From Chromobacterium alkanivorans (lineage in GTDB: Bacteria; Pseudomonadota; Gammaproteobacteria; Burkholderiales; Chromobacteriaceae), in NCBI RefSeq assembly GCF_016937655.1, contig NZ_JAFHKL010000007.1:124001-188000 (forward strand): a DNA stretch of 64,000 bases. The letters are read 5' to 3'. Below the pieces are notes generated by a model that was given only the letters and a program-made list of their open reading frames with translations, was not told the origin of the DNA and searched no databases. Of this stretch, positions 23,417 through 31,700 are shown in pieces. A program made the position numbers and the translations under genes. Position 1 is the stretch's first letter. Every line of letters begins with the position of its first letter.

Positions 23417-23758
23417 GGTTTCTCCTCCTGTCATTCTCGGGCGCGTCCGGCGGGCGCTGGCGCCGCGCGGCGGACGACCCATCGCTTGTGGCGATGGGGC
23501 CGGCCTGCGCCTTGTGGGCGCGTGCGGCCGGCCTTCTCCTTAAGTTTTAGACCCGCTGGCCCGGCGCCACCGCCCCTAAATTCGGGGCGGCGGTCCGGTG
23601 CGTCTGCGCCCGCCGCATGCTTGCGGTCTGTGCGGCGCCGACGGCTTCTCCTTTGTTGTCAGCGGTTGAGCTCCATCTCCAGCCGGTATTGTTTTTGATC
23701 GCCGGCGCGCCGGCGCGGTCCCTGGTCCGGGGCTGGGTTCTAGAGTCTTTTCTCTATT
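23417..23758 (-). other. Structured 5' leader of the oxidoreductase gene (about 340 nt)
   Basis: No convincing gene lies between 23417 and 23969. On the minus strand three hairpins can form: around CCCATCGC (23478-23498), GGCCGGC arms near 23500-23535, and CCGCCCC / GGGGCGG near 23570-23592. AGGAGAA motifs occur before each block (near 23646, 23531 and 23421). A 23-codon ORF could run from about 23620 to 23549, but its start lacks a well-spaced ribosome site. Long leader plus hairpins may control translation or attenuation. Confidence 0.45.
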
Positions 23759-23765
23759 TGCTCGG

Positions 23766-23794
23766 ACTATAAGTTACGTTTACGTCAACGTCAA
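23766..23794 (-). promoter_or_regulatory. Promoter and operator of the oxidoreductase gene
   Basis: On the minus strand TTGACG (23794-23789), 17 bases, then TATAGT (23771-23766) make a near-ideal sigma-70 promoter. The spacer is filled by TTGACGTAAACGTAACT, with ACGT repeated at 6-bp intervals. This resembles sites of MerR-family regulators of branched-chain amino-acid breakdown (LiuR); the assignment is inference. Confidence 0.6.
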
Positions 23795-23969
23795 AGAGAT
23801 TGACTGATCTGGACGGCGACTGCGGCGATTGTGCCAGCGCAGCATGCTTATTATCCGGAAAGTCATTGTTTTAAATAATGAACAATCTGTTGATTGAATT
23901 GCGGTTTTTCCAAAGAGTCAATTTGGTTAAGCTGTCATCCTGACCCCCTCTCTTGCTGTGTGAAATCCC

Positions 23970-24884
23970 ATGAGTCCTGTTTCTTCTACCTCCGAAAGCG
24001 GCCGCGGCGTCGCTTTCACCGTTGCCGCCTTCATCTGTTGGGGTCTGTTTCCGTTGTACTGGAAGCCGCTGCACGATGTTCCGGCTTTGCAAATTCTGTG
24101 CCACCGCATTGTCTGGTCGGCGGTGTTCGTCGCGGCGGTGCTGACCGCGCGCAATCATTGGGGCTGGCTGCCGGCCGCGGTGCGCGAACCGCGCAAGCTG
24201 GGCATTTTCGGCCTGTCGTCCCTGCTGCTGTCGCTGAACTGGCTGATCTATATCTGGGCGGTGAACGCCGGCCACGTGGTGGAGGGCAGCCTGGGCTACT
24301 TCATCAACCCGTTGTTCAACGTGCTGCTGGGCAGGCTTTTCCTGTCCGAGCGCCTGAGCGGCCTGCAGAACGCCGCCTTGCTGCTGGCGGCGGCCGGCGT
24401 GGCCTGGATCACCTATAGCGCCGGCGCGCTGCCGTGGATCGCGCTGTCGCTGGCGGCCACCTTCGGCCTGTACGGCCTGCTGCGCAAAAAAGCGCCGTTG
24501 GCCTCGCTGGAAGGGCTGGCGCTGGAAACCTTCCTGATGACGCCGCTGGCGGCGTTGGCCCTGGTCTGGTTCGAATGGCAGGGACAGAGCGCTTTCGGCC
24601 ATGGCGGCGCCGTGCAGACGAGTTTGCTGATCGGCGCCGGCGTGGTGACCGCGGTGCCCTTGCTGCTGTTCGCCGCCGGCGCGCGCCGGCTCAAGCTGGC
24701 GACGGTGGGGGTGATCCAGTACATAGGCCCCAGCATCCAGCTGACCTTGGGCGTGCTGTTGTTCGGCGAAGCGTTCGACAGCGGCCGCGCGGTGGGTTTC
24801 GGCCTGATCTGGGCGGCCTTGTTGCTGTACTCCGCCGCCGGTTTGCTGCAGATGTGGCAGGGGCGGCGCGCCGCCGCGGCCTGA
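23970..24884 (+). CDS. rarD: RarD-type EamA transporter
   Basis: A 304-residue protein with ten membrane helices in two EamA repeats. GVAFTVAAFICWGLFPLYWKPL, ILCHRIVWS, LNWLIYIWAVNAGHVVEGSLGYFINPLFNVLLG and LFGLYGLLRKKAP-like segments are typical of RarD, named for chloramphenicol sensitivity in enteric bacteria and Pseudomonas. Its natural substrate is unknown. No strong ribosome site precedes the ATG, chosen because the first helix follows a short polar start. A strong terminator ends the unit. Confidence 0.9.
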   Translation: MSPVSSTSESGRGVAFTVAAFICWGLFPLYWKPLHDVPALQILCHRIVWSAVFVAAVLTARNHWGWLPAAVREPRKLGIFGLSSLLLSLNWLIYIWAVNAGHVVEGSLGYFINPLFNVLLGRLFLSERLSGLQNAALLLAAAGVAWITYSAGALPWIALSLAATFGLYGLLRKKAPLASLEGLALETFLMTPLAALALVWFEWQGQSAFGHGGAVQTSLLIGAGVVTAVPLLLFAAGARRLKLATVGVIQYIGPSIQLTLGVLLFGEAFDSGRAVGFGLIWAALLLYSAAGLLQMWQGRRAAAA

Positions 24885-24903
24885 GCTTTTCCGCCGCCGA
24901 AGC

Positions 24904-24936
24904 AGCCCGCGTTTCGCAAGAAACGCGGGCTGTTTT
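24904..24936 (+). terminator. Terminator after rarD
   Basis: A perfect 12-bp stem AGCCCGCGTTTC / GAAACGCGGGCT with GCAA loop is followed by GTTTT. Confidence 0.92.
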
Positions 24937-25186
24937 CATTAGGAGAGTCTGCTATAAACCACTCAATGGGCCGTCGCCGGGCGTTTGCGGCGCCGGCCCA
25001 TTGCCGAGCCGAGTCCGGCCCGTTTCCGTAGTTCAAGAGCATAGAGCGCGGCCGCACCGCGTCGCCATGCATCGTTGTGATGCGCTTGCCGCCCCTGATT
25101 GCCCCAAAAACAAGCATTCGCTCCAAACCGCCCGCGCGTCGCCGACGGCGGAGCGGCATGGTCAATTTTTTGCAAGGAGGCGCGTG
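24937..25186. other. Gap between rarD terminator and small membrane gene
   Basis: About 250 bp without a supported gene. CTATAAAC near 24950 could be a -10 box for the next gene, and AAGGAGG at 25174-25180 is its ribosome site. Nothing else is seen. Confidence 0.4.
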
Positions 25187-25462
25187 ATGGCGCTCTATCT
25201 GGTTAGCGTGGTTTTCTTCGGTTCGGACATCTTGATCCGGCTGGCCCTGCGCGCGCGCTCCCGCGCCTGGGTGGGCGCGGCGCTGGCGGCCGGCCTGTTG
25301 CTGGCCTGGCTGTTGTATCCGATGTTGAGCGATTGGGCGCTGCCCTATATGCCGGACGAGCACGGCATGCAGCTTTACGCGGCGCTGGTGGGCCTGCAAT
25401 TGGGGCTGACCGACGCGGCCATTTCCACCAGCCTGGCCCGTTATCTCGGCTGGTGGCGCTGA
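25187..25462 (+). CDS. Small hypothetical membrane protein
   Basis: A 91-residue protein with about three membrane helices (ALYLVSVVFFGSDILIRLAL, WVGAALAAGLLLAWLLYPML, and a C-terminal amphipathic to hydrophobic LYAALVGLQLGLTDAAI). I do not recognise the family. The start is set by a perfect AAGGAGG seven bases before the ATG, although the frame stays open far upstream. It stands alone, oriented like its neighbours. Confidence 0.7.
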   Translation: MALYLVSVVFFGSDILIRLALRARSRAWVGAALAAGLLLAWLLYPMLSDWALPYMPDEHGMQLYAALVGLQLGLTDAAISTSLARYLGWWR

Positions 25463-25650
25463 GCGTTGAGTCCCTTCGTTCATGTCAACTGGATGTTTGT
25501 CGCAGATTATGCTTGACGTCATGCCATCCCGGTAGCAGACTGCGCAGCGTCGCCAGGCCCCGCAAGCCCGGCGGCGCATGCCGGACGTCTTCCCGCTCCC
25601 CGCGGGCCAGCCGTCCATGATCTTTATCGTTCTTTACAGGTACCGCCGTC

Positions 25651-25842
25651 ATGGCATCGTTCTTTATTCCCCTGTCGCCGCACTTGCTGCGCGACATTCT
25701 CGGCGACGAGCGCGTAGCGCCGGCCGATGGCCGATGGCTGAGCAGCCAGGCCCGACATCAAGACCAACACGTTCAAGACCAGCGTCTGGAGCTGGAACAA
25801 CGCATTCATCGGCTGCGGCTGGAGAAGGGCGGCTTATGCTGA
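25651..25842 (+). CDS. Hypothetical 63-residue protein coupled to a GNAT gene
   Basis: A small ORF (MASFFIPLSPHLLRDILGDE...) with a short hydrophobic start and a Gln/Arg/Leu-rich helix likely to form a coiled coil (QDQHVQDQRLELEQRIHRLRLEKG). Its stop overlaps the next start by seven bases (ATGCTGA), typical of translational coupling. No good ribosome site is visible, and I recognise no family, so it may instead be leader sequence. Confidence 0.4.
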   Translation: MASFFIPLSPHLLRDILGDERVAPADGRWLSSQARHQDQHVQDQRLELEQRIHRLRLEKGGLC

Positions 25843-26396
25843 GCCCCTTGCTCTATAGTCGACGTCTGATGCTGCGCGATTTCCGCCCGGACGACCACGC
25901 CGCCTACGCGATGGCGCGCAGCGGCCGCGAGTTCGCCCGTCATTACCCGCCGGAAGAGGTGACGCCGGCGCGCAGCGGGCAGCTGCTGCTGCGTTTTCTG
26001 GAGCAGCAGCGCGACACTCCCCGTCGCGGCTGGCAGCTGGCCATCGTGCGCGGCGAGGACAAGGCGCTGCTAGGCTCGGTGGGCCTGCGCGGCCTGGGGC
26101 GCGGCGGCGAAGCCAGTTTCGGCATCGAGCTGACGGAATCGGCCTGGGGCCAGGGCTACGCGCTGGAAGCGGCTCGGATGATGCTGGACTTCGGCTACCG
26201 CCAGCTGGGCTGGCACCGGATCTGGGCCGATTGCGCGCCCGGCAACATCGCCATGCTGCAATTGGCGCGGCGGCTGGGCTTCATGGTGCAGCCGCTGGGC
26301 GCGGAGCCGCGGCTGAGCCTGCTGCTGTCCGCGGTGCCGCCGCCGTTCTCCGGCCCGCGGCGCGAAGTGCTGCAATGGGCCGCCGCCAACGACTAG
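25836..26396 (+). CDS. GNAT N-acetyltransferase, RimJ/RimL type
   Basis: A 186-residue acetyltransferase: SRRLMLRDFRPDDHAAYAMA at the start, FGIELTESAWGQGYALEAARMMLDFGY with the acetyl-CoA loop (G-Q-G-Y-A), and WHRIWADCAPGNIAMLQLARRLGFM, the classic RimJ/RimL ending. It probably acetylates a protein N-terminus or small amine in the cytosol; the substrate is unknown. GGAGAAGGG before the ATG fixes the start. The 63-residue ORF overlaps its first codons. Confidence 0.88.
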   Translation: MLSPLLYSRRLMLRDFRPDDHAAYAMARSGREFARHYPPEEVTPARSGQLLLRFLEQQRDTPRRGWQLAIVRGEDKALLGSVGLRGLGRGGEASFGIELTESAWGQGYALEAARMMLDFGYRQLGWHRIWADCAPGNIAMLQLARRLGFMVQPLGAEPRLSLLLSAVPPPFSGPRREVLQWAAAND

Positions 26397-26520
26397 TCAC
26401 GGACGCGGTCCGCGCTTGACCGGCGCGGAACGCGCGCGCACACTCAATGCAAATTTCATAAACAGACTGTCCAGGCCCGCCACAAGCGGCCTACGGACAG
26501 CGCAAAGGAGAGTCAGCAAG

Positions 26521-28395
26521 ATGACAGCGATTGCCGAACTGCGCGCGGGCTTCGACCAGCTCAACCGCGATTACCTGGCGGTGCACAAGACCAAGGAAGA
26601 CCTGTTCTGGGACACCTATATGGCGGTGTCCGACGACCACGACGGTTTCGCCCGCGCCGAGGCCGCCTACAAAGCCTTCATTTCCAGCCCGGAACGGCTG
26701 GCGGCGGTGCGCGCGGCGCTGGAGCGCCTGCAGGCGCAGCCGGCCGACGCCGAGCGCGACGCCTTGCTGCACGGTTACCAGGGTTGGCTGGCGCTGTTTG
26801 AAAGCAACATCATCGACAGCGCGGCGGCGCAGGAACAGATGCGCCGGCTGATCGAGATGGAGGCCGAGCTGTTCGCCAAGCGCCGCGATCTGTCGCTCAG
26901 CCACGTCAACGAGCGCGGCGAGCGCGAGGAGGCGACGCTGACCATGCTGAGCATCAATATGACCACCAACCCGGACGCCGCCGCGCGCAAAAGCTCGCAC
27001 GACGCCTTGCTCGGCCTGGAGCGCTGGGTGCTGGACAACGGCTTCCTCGACATCGTCAAGCAGCGCAACGCGCTGGCGCGCAGCCTGGGCAGCGCCGATT
27101 ATTTCGAGCATAAGGTGAGGAAGAACGAGCAGATGACGCCGCAGGCGCTGTTCGCCGTGCTGGACGATTTCGAGGCGCGCACCCGCGACGCCAACCAGGC
27201 CGCGCTGCGGCGGCTGGCCGAGGACAAGGGCGCGGACGCGCTGCTGCCGTACAATCTGCGCTTCCACATGAGCGGCGACGTCACCCGGCAGATGGACCCC
27301 TATCTGCCGTTCTCCAAGGCGGTGGAGCGCTGGGTGCTGAGCTTCCGCCGGTTGGGCGTGCAATACCGGCAGGCCACCATGCAACTGGACCTGGTGGAGC
27401 GCAAGGGCAAGTATCAGAACGGCTTCTGCCACGGGCCGGTGCCTAGCTTCTACGACGGCGGCCGCTGGGTGCCGGGCCGGATCAATTTCACCGCCGACGC
27501 CACGCCGGACCAGGTGGGCAGCGGCGCGCGCGCGATCAACACCCTGTTCCACGAAGGCGGCCACGCCGCCCACTTCGCCAATGTGGTCCAGAACGCGCCG
27601 TGCTTCTCCCAGGAGTTCGCGCCCACTTCGATGGCCTACGCCGAAACCCAGAGCATGTTCTGCGACAGCCTGCTGAACGACGCCGACTGGCTGAAGCGCT
27701 ACGCGCGCAACGCCGCCGGCGAGGCGATGCCGGACGCGCTGATCCGCGCGCGCATCGAGGCGATCCAGCCTTTCTTCGCCTTCTCCGAGCGCTCCATCGC
27801 CGTGGTCGCCTACTTCGAGCGCGAGCTGTACCGGTTGCCGGAGGCGGAGCTGACGCCGGAAACGGTGCTGGCGCTGGCGCGCCGCTGCGAGCGCGACATC
27901 CTGGGCGTGGACTGCGGCCCGCGGCCGCTGCTGGCGATTCCGCATTTGTTGAACCAGGAGTCGGCGGCGTCCTATCACGGCTATCTGCTGGCGCATATGG
28001 CGGTGTACCAGACCCGCGCCCATTTCCTGCGCGAATACGGCTATCTGACCGACAACCCGGCGATCGGCCCGCTGCTGGCCGAACATTACTGGGCGCCGGG
28101 CAACAGCCTGGACCACGACGCCACCCTGCTGAGCCTGACCGGCGAGCATTTCAACGCCCGTTACCTGGCCGAGGCCTGCAATCGCAGCGTGGACGAGGCC
28201 TGGCAAGAAGCGGAAGGGCAGATCGCCGCCGCGGCGGAGCGCGCATACGCGCAGGAATATCCGCAGCGGCTGGACGCGACGATACGGCTGGTGCACGGCG
28301 CCGAGCTGATCGCCGACAACGAGGCGGGAGAGGCGGAGATGTGCCGCCGTTTCGAAGCCTGGGTGAGGGAGCGTTATCCGGCCGCCGCGCACTAA
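26521..28395 (+). CDS. M3-family zinc metallopeptidase (oligopeptidase)
   Basis: A 624-residue gluzincin with HEGGHAAHF at residues 344-352 (two zinc His and catalytic Glu) and the third ligand Glu in the FAPTSMAYAETQSMF segment that follows. The layout, helical N-terminal domain then catalytic region, fits M3 oligopeptidases related to oligoendopeptidase F and thimet peptidases. It should cut short peptides in the cytosol. ATG at 26521 has AAGGAG upstream; sequence before it is unlike the family. Its TAA stop starts repeat element B1. Confidence 0.9.
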   Translation: MTAIAELRAGFDQLNRDYLAVHKTKEDLFWDTYMAVSDDHDGFARAEAAYKAFISSPERLAAVRAALERLQAQPADAERDALLHGYQGWLALFESNIIDSAAAQEQMRRLIEMEAELFAKRRDLSLSHVNERGEREEATLTMLSINMTTNPDAAARKSSHDALLGLERWVLDNGFLDIVKQRNALARSLGSADYFEHKVRKNEQMTPQALFAVLDDFEARTRDANQAALRRLAEDKGADALLPYNLRFHMSGDVTRQMDPYLPFSKAVERWVLSFRRLGVQYRQATMQLDLVERKGKYQNGFCHGPVPSFYDGGRWVPGRINFTADATPDQVGSGARAINTLFHEGGHAAHFANVVQNAPCFSQEFAPTSMAYAETQSMFCDSLLNDADWLKRYARNAAGEAMPDALIRARIEAIQPFFAFSERSIAVVAYFERELYRLPEAELTPETVLALARRCERDILGVDCGPRPLLAIPHLLNQESAASYHGYLLAHMAVYQTRAHFLREYGYLTDNPAIGPLLAEHYWAPGNSLDHDATLLSLTGEHFNARYLAEACNRSVDEAWQEAEGQIAAAAERAYAQEYPQRLDATIRLVHGAELIADNEAGEAEMCRRFEAWVRERYPAAAH

Positions 28396-28507
28396 GAGCG
28401 GCTAACAAAACTCCTGATGCTGCGTTGCGCCGACTTGCCGTACTCAAGTACTGCCTGCGTCGGCGCGCCTTGCCTCAGACGTGAAACTGACTTTTGTTAG
28501 CCGCTCT
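28393..28507 (+). repeat. Family B inverted-repeat element (B1)
   Basis: Perfect 16-bp terminal inverted repeats AGAGCGGCTAACAAAA (28395-28410) and TTTTGTTAGCCGCTCT (28492-28507) flank an interior with GTACT..AGTAC and CGCCGAC / GTCGGCG pairings, so the whole unit folds into one long hairpin. It starts in the TAA stop of the peptidase gene and is followed at once by family A copy A3. Confidence 0.85.
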
Positions 28508-28659
28508 AAGAACCTGTTTACGATCTGCTGCGCGTCGGTAGAGAGATTGTGCGATGAGTGCCGTCTTCGAAATGCTCATGTACCACAAGCACATTCCGCT
28601 TTTTCGCTAGTTTTCGTCTTGTCTCGCTCTAGCTCGCAAGATCGTAAACAGGATCTTAA
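28507..28659 (+). repeat. Family A intergenic element, long form (copy A3)
   Basis: The left end TAAGAACCTGTTTACGATC and right end GATCGTAAACAGGATCTTA are ACGATC/GATCGT-type ends. The inner hairpin reads ATGTAC / GCACAT with one mismatch. It abuts element B1, whose last base it shares. With B1 it fills the 311-bp gap between the peptidase and zinc-ribbon genes. Confidence 0.85.
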
Positions 28660-28665
28660 GAACGC

Positions 28666-28700
28666 GAAAACGGCAGCCCACGGGCTGCCGTTTTCTTTGT
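28666..28700. terminator. Bidirectional terminator
   Basis: A 14-bp stem GAAAACGGCAGCCC / GGGCTGCCGTTTTC with a two-base loop region, then TTTG. It serves the convergent peptidase and zinc-ribbon genes. Confidence 0.9.
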
Positions 28701-28706
28701 CGACGC

Positions 28707-29267
28707 TCAGGCCTGACGGTAGATCAGCCGGCCCTCGAACAGCAATTCGCTGGCGTCCAGCCGGGCGTCGCCGCTGGGCGGCGCGGCGCGCTCGAACACG
28801 AAGCGCTGGCCCTGGTATTCGATCCAGGCGTTGATAGGCTCGCCCTGGAAACGGCCCAGCACTTCTTCGGAGCGGGTGACGAAGGCGTTGTCGGGCAGCA
28901 CGAAGCCTTGCTGCGGCGCTTCCGTCGGGCCTTCCTCCAGCGCCCAGTTGTCGTCGCCGGGCGGTTGCGGATCGTTGCGGGTGGCCATGTGCAGCCACAT
29001 GCGGAAGGCCCAGTGCGGCAGCAGCACGCGGTGCACGCGTTTGTCGTCGGTGATCACGCAACGCACCGGAAAGCCGGCGCCGCAGGACGGGCAGCGCGCC
29101 TGGGCCGCGAGGAAGATCTTGTCCTGCTGCTTGCTGGCGATGCCTTCCATATGCTCCGAGCCCACCATCGCGCGGCAGCTGGGGCAGTGTTTGCCGAAGC
29201 GGCGCACGCTGTTGCCGTTGGCAAAGGAAATCGGCAGGAAACGGGAAATCTTGTCGGGTCTGGCCAT
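28707..29267 (-). CDS. Hypothetical protein with two CPSC zinc motifs
   Basis: A 186-residue protein with HCPSCRAM (about residues 27-34) and RCPSCGAGFPVRC (about 58-70), which together could hold one zinc ion. The remainder is soluble, with W-rich and acidic segments (HWAFRMWLHMATRNDPQPPGDDNWALEEGP). I do not recognise a named family. It is a single gene 67 bp upstream, in its own direction of reading, of nothing obvious; the hexose-phosphate mutarotase gene lies behind it on the same strand. Confidence 0.7.
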   Translation of the reverse strand: MARPDKISRFLPISFANGNSVRRFGKHCPSCRAMVGSEHMEGIASKQQDKIFLAAQARCPSCGAGFPVRCVITDDKRVHRVLLPHWAFRMWLHMATRNDPQPPGDDNWALEEGPTEAPQQGFVLPDNAFVTRSEEVLGRFQGEPINAWIEYQGQRFVFERAAPPSGDARLDASELLFEGRLIYRQA

Positions 29268-29334
29268 CGCTAGGGGTTCCGGAACTGAAAAACGCAGTCC
29301 GCCGGGCTGGACGCCGCGGCGGCTTCGGCCCTCA

Positions 29335-30204
29335 TTATACCCCGGCCTCGGCGTGGAAGGGCTCCAGCGTCAGCCGGCAGGCCAGACGGTGGCTGGCGCC
29401 GGGCGCGAGTACCCGGGCATCGTCGCCGGCGTTGGCGGTTTCCACGCAGACAAAGTCAAGCCAGGCGGCGGCCGGCAAGTCGCCCAGCAGGGCCGTTTTC
29501 TCCGCCGCCGGGTTCCACACCACCACGCTGCCGGCGCCCTCGGCTGTGACGCGGATGCAACGTTTCCAGGCCGGATCGCGCAGCAAGGCGGGCCGCTCGC
29601 TGTAGACAATGCTGTCCACCTCGCCGTGGAAGCGGAATTCGCCGTCCGGCCAGCGGCTTTCGCGGCCGGCCACCTTGTCGTGGCAGCGCGCGCCGTCCAG
29701 GCCGGACAGCGAGGCCTGGCGCGCGTCGCCCACCGCCAGATAGCTGTGCAGCGCGGCGCTTAGCCGCTGAGGGCGGTCGCCGCGGTTGCGGCTGGTCAGC
29801 GCCGCTTCCACCGTCGCGCCCAGCCGGTATTCGATGTGCGCCGTCAGGCCGCCGTGCTCCGGGCCGGACAGTTTCACGTGGAACGCGCCGGCGTCTTCCC
29901 GGACCTCGTCCAGACGCCAGGCCTGGGTGCGCGCCACGCCGTGGGCCGGCTGCGCCGGCTCGTCCGGATGCGGGCCGAACCACGGCCAGCACAGCGGCAC
30001 GCCGCCGCGTATCGCCTTGCCCGGCTGGTAGCGCGCCTGCGGCGACAAATACAGCAAGGGTTGCTGGCCGGCGGCGCGAAAACTGAGCAACTGGCCGCCC
30101 AGCAAGGAGATTTCCGCGTGGAAATCCGCCGCGGCGATCACGAGAATATCGACGCCGGGCGCGCGGCTGGACAGCGCGGCGGCGGGAGGCAGGGCGACGG
30201 ACAT
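29335..30204 (-). CDS. D-hexose-6-phosphate mutarotase (YeaD-like aldose 1-epimerase)
   Basis: A 289-residue beta-sandwich enzyme. RGGVPLCWPWFGPHPDEPAQPAHGVARTQAW includes the conserved FG.H and HG.AR substrate-binding residues, and FHGEVDSIVY plus the Glu in FVCVETANA complete the YeaD pattern. It interconverts the alpha and beta anomers of hexose 6-phosphates in the cytosol. Start at 30204 is preferred because upstream in-frame sequence overlaps the next gene. It may share a transcript with the Mpo1-like gene, which ends 35 bp upstream. Confidence 0.9.
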   Translation of the reverse strand: MSVALPPAAALSSRAPGVDILVIAAADFHAEISLLGGQLLSFRAAGQQPLLYLSPQARYQPGKAIRGGVPLCWPWFGPHPDEPAQPAHGVARTQAWRLDEVREDAGAFHVKLSGPEHGGLTAHIEYRLGATVEAALTSRNRGDRPQRLSAALHSYLAVGDARQASLSGLDGARCHDKVAGRESRWPDGEFRFHGEVDSIVYSERPALLRDPAWKRCIRVTAEGAGSVVVWNPAAEKTALLGDLPAAAWLDFVCVETANAGDDARVLAPGASHRLACRLTLEPFHAEAGV

Positions 30205-30239
30205 GCGGGGCTTTCGGGCAAAAAGCCGATGATAGCGCG

Positions 30240-30656
30240 CTACAGCCAGCGGCGCAGCGTCCACAGCGGGCCTATCAGCAGGAATTGCAGATCGCGCAGG
30301 AAGGAGGGCTTTCTGCCCTCGATCGCGTGGCCGACGAATTGGCCGATCCAGGCGACGACGAACAGCGCCAGCGCGGGCAGGGCCAGCGGCAGGCCGGCGC
30401 GCGCCGCCGCTTCCAGCGCCAGCAGCATGGGCAGGCACAGCGCCGCCATCGCCAGCGCCGCGGCGCGGCCCAGCCGCCAATAGAAGGCCAGGCCGGCGGC
30501 CACCGCCAGCCAGGCCGGGTTCAGCGGCGCCGGCACGCTGGCGAGCAGGCCCAGGAGCGCGAACACGATGGCCGGCACGCAGATTTTGTGGATGCGGATA
30601 TTGACGGGATGGCGGTGACTGAGGTCATACTCTTGCAACCATTGCTCAAGCGTCAT
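30240..30656 (-). CDS. Mpo1-like (DUF962) membrane protein
   Basis: A 138-residue membrane protein beginning MTLEQWLQEYDLSHRHPVNIRIHKICVPAIVF, with the H-R-H-P-x-N-x-x-x-H pattern of the yeast Mpo1 (YGL010w) family, and WIGQFVGHAIEGRKPSFLRDLQFLLIGPLW near the end. Mpo1 is an Fe(II) dioxygenase in fatty-acid alpha-oxidation; bacterial members are uncharacterised. The conserved His residues are retained. The gene is divergent from hutC with about 156 bp between them. Confidence 0.85.
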   Translation of the reverse strand: MTLEQWLQEYDLSHRHPVNIRIHKICVPAIVFALLGLLASVPAPLNPAWLAVAAGLAFYWRLGRAAALAMAALCLPMLLALEAAARAGLPLALPALALFVVAWIGQFVGHAIEGRKPSFLRDLQFLLIGPLWTLRRWL

Positions 30657-30812
30657 GTCAGGCCTCGCAAGCTGGCGACGGACTTTCATCTTGGCGCAGA
30701 CGCCGGGCGGCGGCAATGCCCGCGGCCGGTTTTGTCTGCGCTGGATCAGGGGCTTGCGCGCCGCCTTGGGCTACAATCCTTTTGCCAACCGTTCAATCTC
30801 TGGGTTCCCAAG

Positions 30813-31529
30813 GTGTCATCGACAGCACAACCGCGTTATCTGCGCATCAAGGAATACATCCTCGAAGGCATCCGCTCCCGCCAGTTTCTGCCCGGCGGCA
30901 AGATTCCGCCTGAGCTGGAGTTGGCGCGCCAGTTCCAGGTGTCGCGCATGACCGTCAACAAGGCGGTGCGCGATCTGGCCGAGGCCGGCATCCTGCTGCG
31001 CTTCGCCGGCGACGGCACTTATGTGGCCGAGCGCAAGGCCGAGTCTCCGCTGCTGGACATCAACAACATCTCCGAGGAAATCGAGGCGCGCGGCCACCGC
31101 CACAGCGCCGACGTCTACGAACTCAAGGCCGTGCTCGCCACCGAGGACGTGGCCCTGCGGCTGGGGGTGAAGGAGGGCAGCGCGGTGTTCCGCTCCTTGA
31201 TCGTGCACCGCGAGGACGACGTCGCCATCCAGCTGGAAGACCGCTACGTCAATCCCGCCTTCGCGCCGGACTATCTGGAACAGGATTTCAGCAGCCGCAC
31301 CCCCAACGACTATCTGATGAAGAACTGCCCGCTGACCGACATCGAGCACAGCGTGGAGGCGGTGCTGCCCAGCGCGGCCGAGCAGGCGATGCTGGACATG
31401 ACGGCGCGCGAGCCCTGCCTGTTGGTTTTGCGCCGCACCTGGTCGCACAAGAAGCTGGTCAGCTTCGCGCGGCTGACCCATCCGGGCTCGCGCTACAAGC
31501 TGCGCTCGCAAACCCGGGTCAAGCGCTGA
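30813..31529 (+). CDS. hutC: Histidine utilization repressor
   Basis: A 238-residue GntR-family regulator with N-terminal winged helix (PRYLRIKEYILEGIRSRQFLPGGKIPPELELARQFQVSRMTVNKAVRDLAEAGILLRFAGDGTYVA) and C-terminal UTRA ligand domain (IVHREDDVAIQLEDRYVNPAFAPDYL). HutC represses hut genes and is released by urocanate. The GTG at 30813 is the likely start; no ATG is near. Two HutC-type palindromes lie downstream, one before its terminator and one at the hutI promoter. Confidence 0.93.
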   Translation: MSSTAQPRYLRIKEYILEGIRSRQFLPGGKIPPELELARQFQVSRMTVNKAVRDLAEAGILLRFAGDGTYVAERKAESPLLDINNISEEIEARGHRHSADVYELKAVLATEDVALRLGVKEGSAVFRSLIVHREDDVAIQLEDRYVNPAFAPDYLEQDFSSRTPNDYLMKNCPLTDIEHSVEAVLPSAAEQAMLDMTAREPCLLVLRRTWSHKKLVSFARLTHPGSRYKLRSQTRVKR

Positions 31530-31558
31530 GCGTCCGCGCGGCTTTCGTTGCGCGCTAA

Positions 31559-31568
31559 TGTATATACA
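31559..31568. promoter_or_regulatory. HutC-type palindrome after hutC
   Basis: TGTATATACA shares the core of the hutI operator (TTGTATATACAA). It lies 30 bp after the hutC stop and before its terminator, a position suited to a second binding site looping with the hutI operator; that role is inference. Confidence 0.55.
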
Positions 31569-31596
31569 AATAAACGCTGAATTTTCGCGTTCAAAC

Positions 31597-31621
31597 AAGC
31601 CGCCGCCGGGCGGCTTTTTTG
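31597..31621 (+). terminator. Terminator of hutC
   Basis: AAGCCGCC and GGCGGCTT pair around a GCCG loop and are followed by a T-run. Confidence 0.88.
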
Positions 31622-31700
31622 TTGCCATGCAACATCAAGTGATTGGCCAGCAAGCCAATTCTGACCATTCCGCCTATTTACAAAAATCACGGCTTCGAAC

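Noticed and set aside
19559-23698. A 1379-codon open frame on the plus strand
   Set aside because: It lies opposite the indolepyruvate oxidoreductase gene and has the His/Gln/Ala-rich composition of a shadow frame in GC-rich DNA, with no recognisable domain. The minus-strand gene has all its motifs.
24280-24288. Other CACGTG cores (24283, 46384, 49996, 62247) as parS sites
   Set aside because: The flanking bases do not continue the GTTNC...GNAAC arms.
25485-25697. A 70-codon minus-strand frame between the small membrane gene and the GNAT region
   Set aside because: No ribosome site, no recognisable domain, and overlap with the supported plus-strand ORFs.
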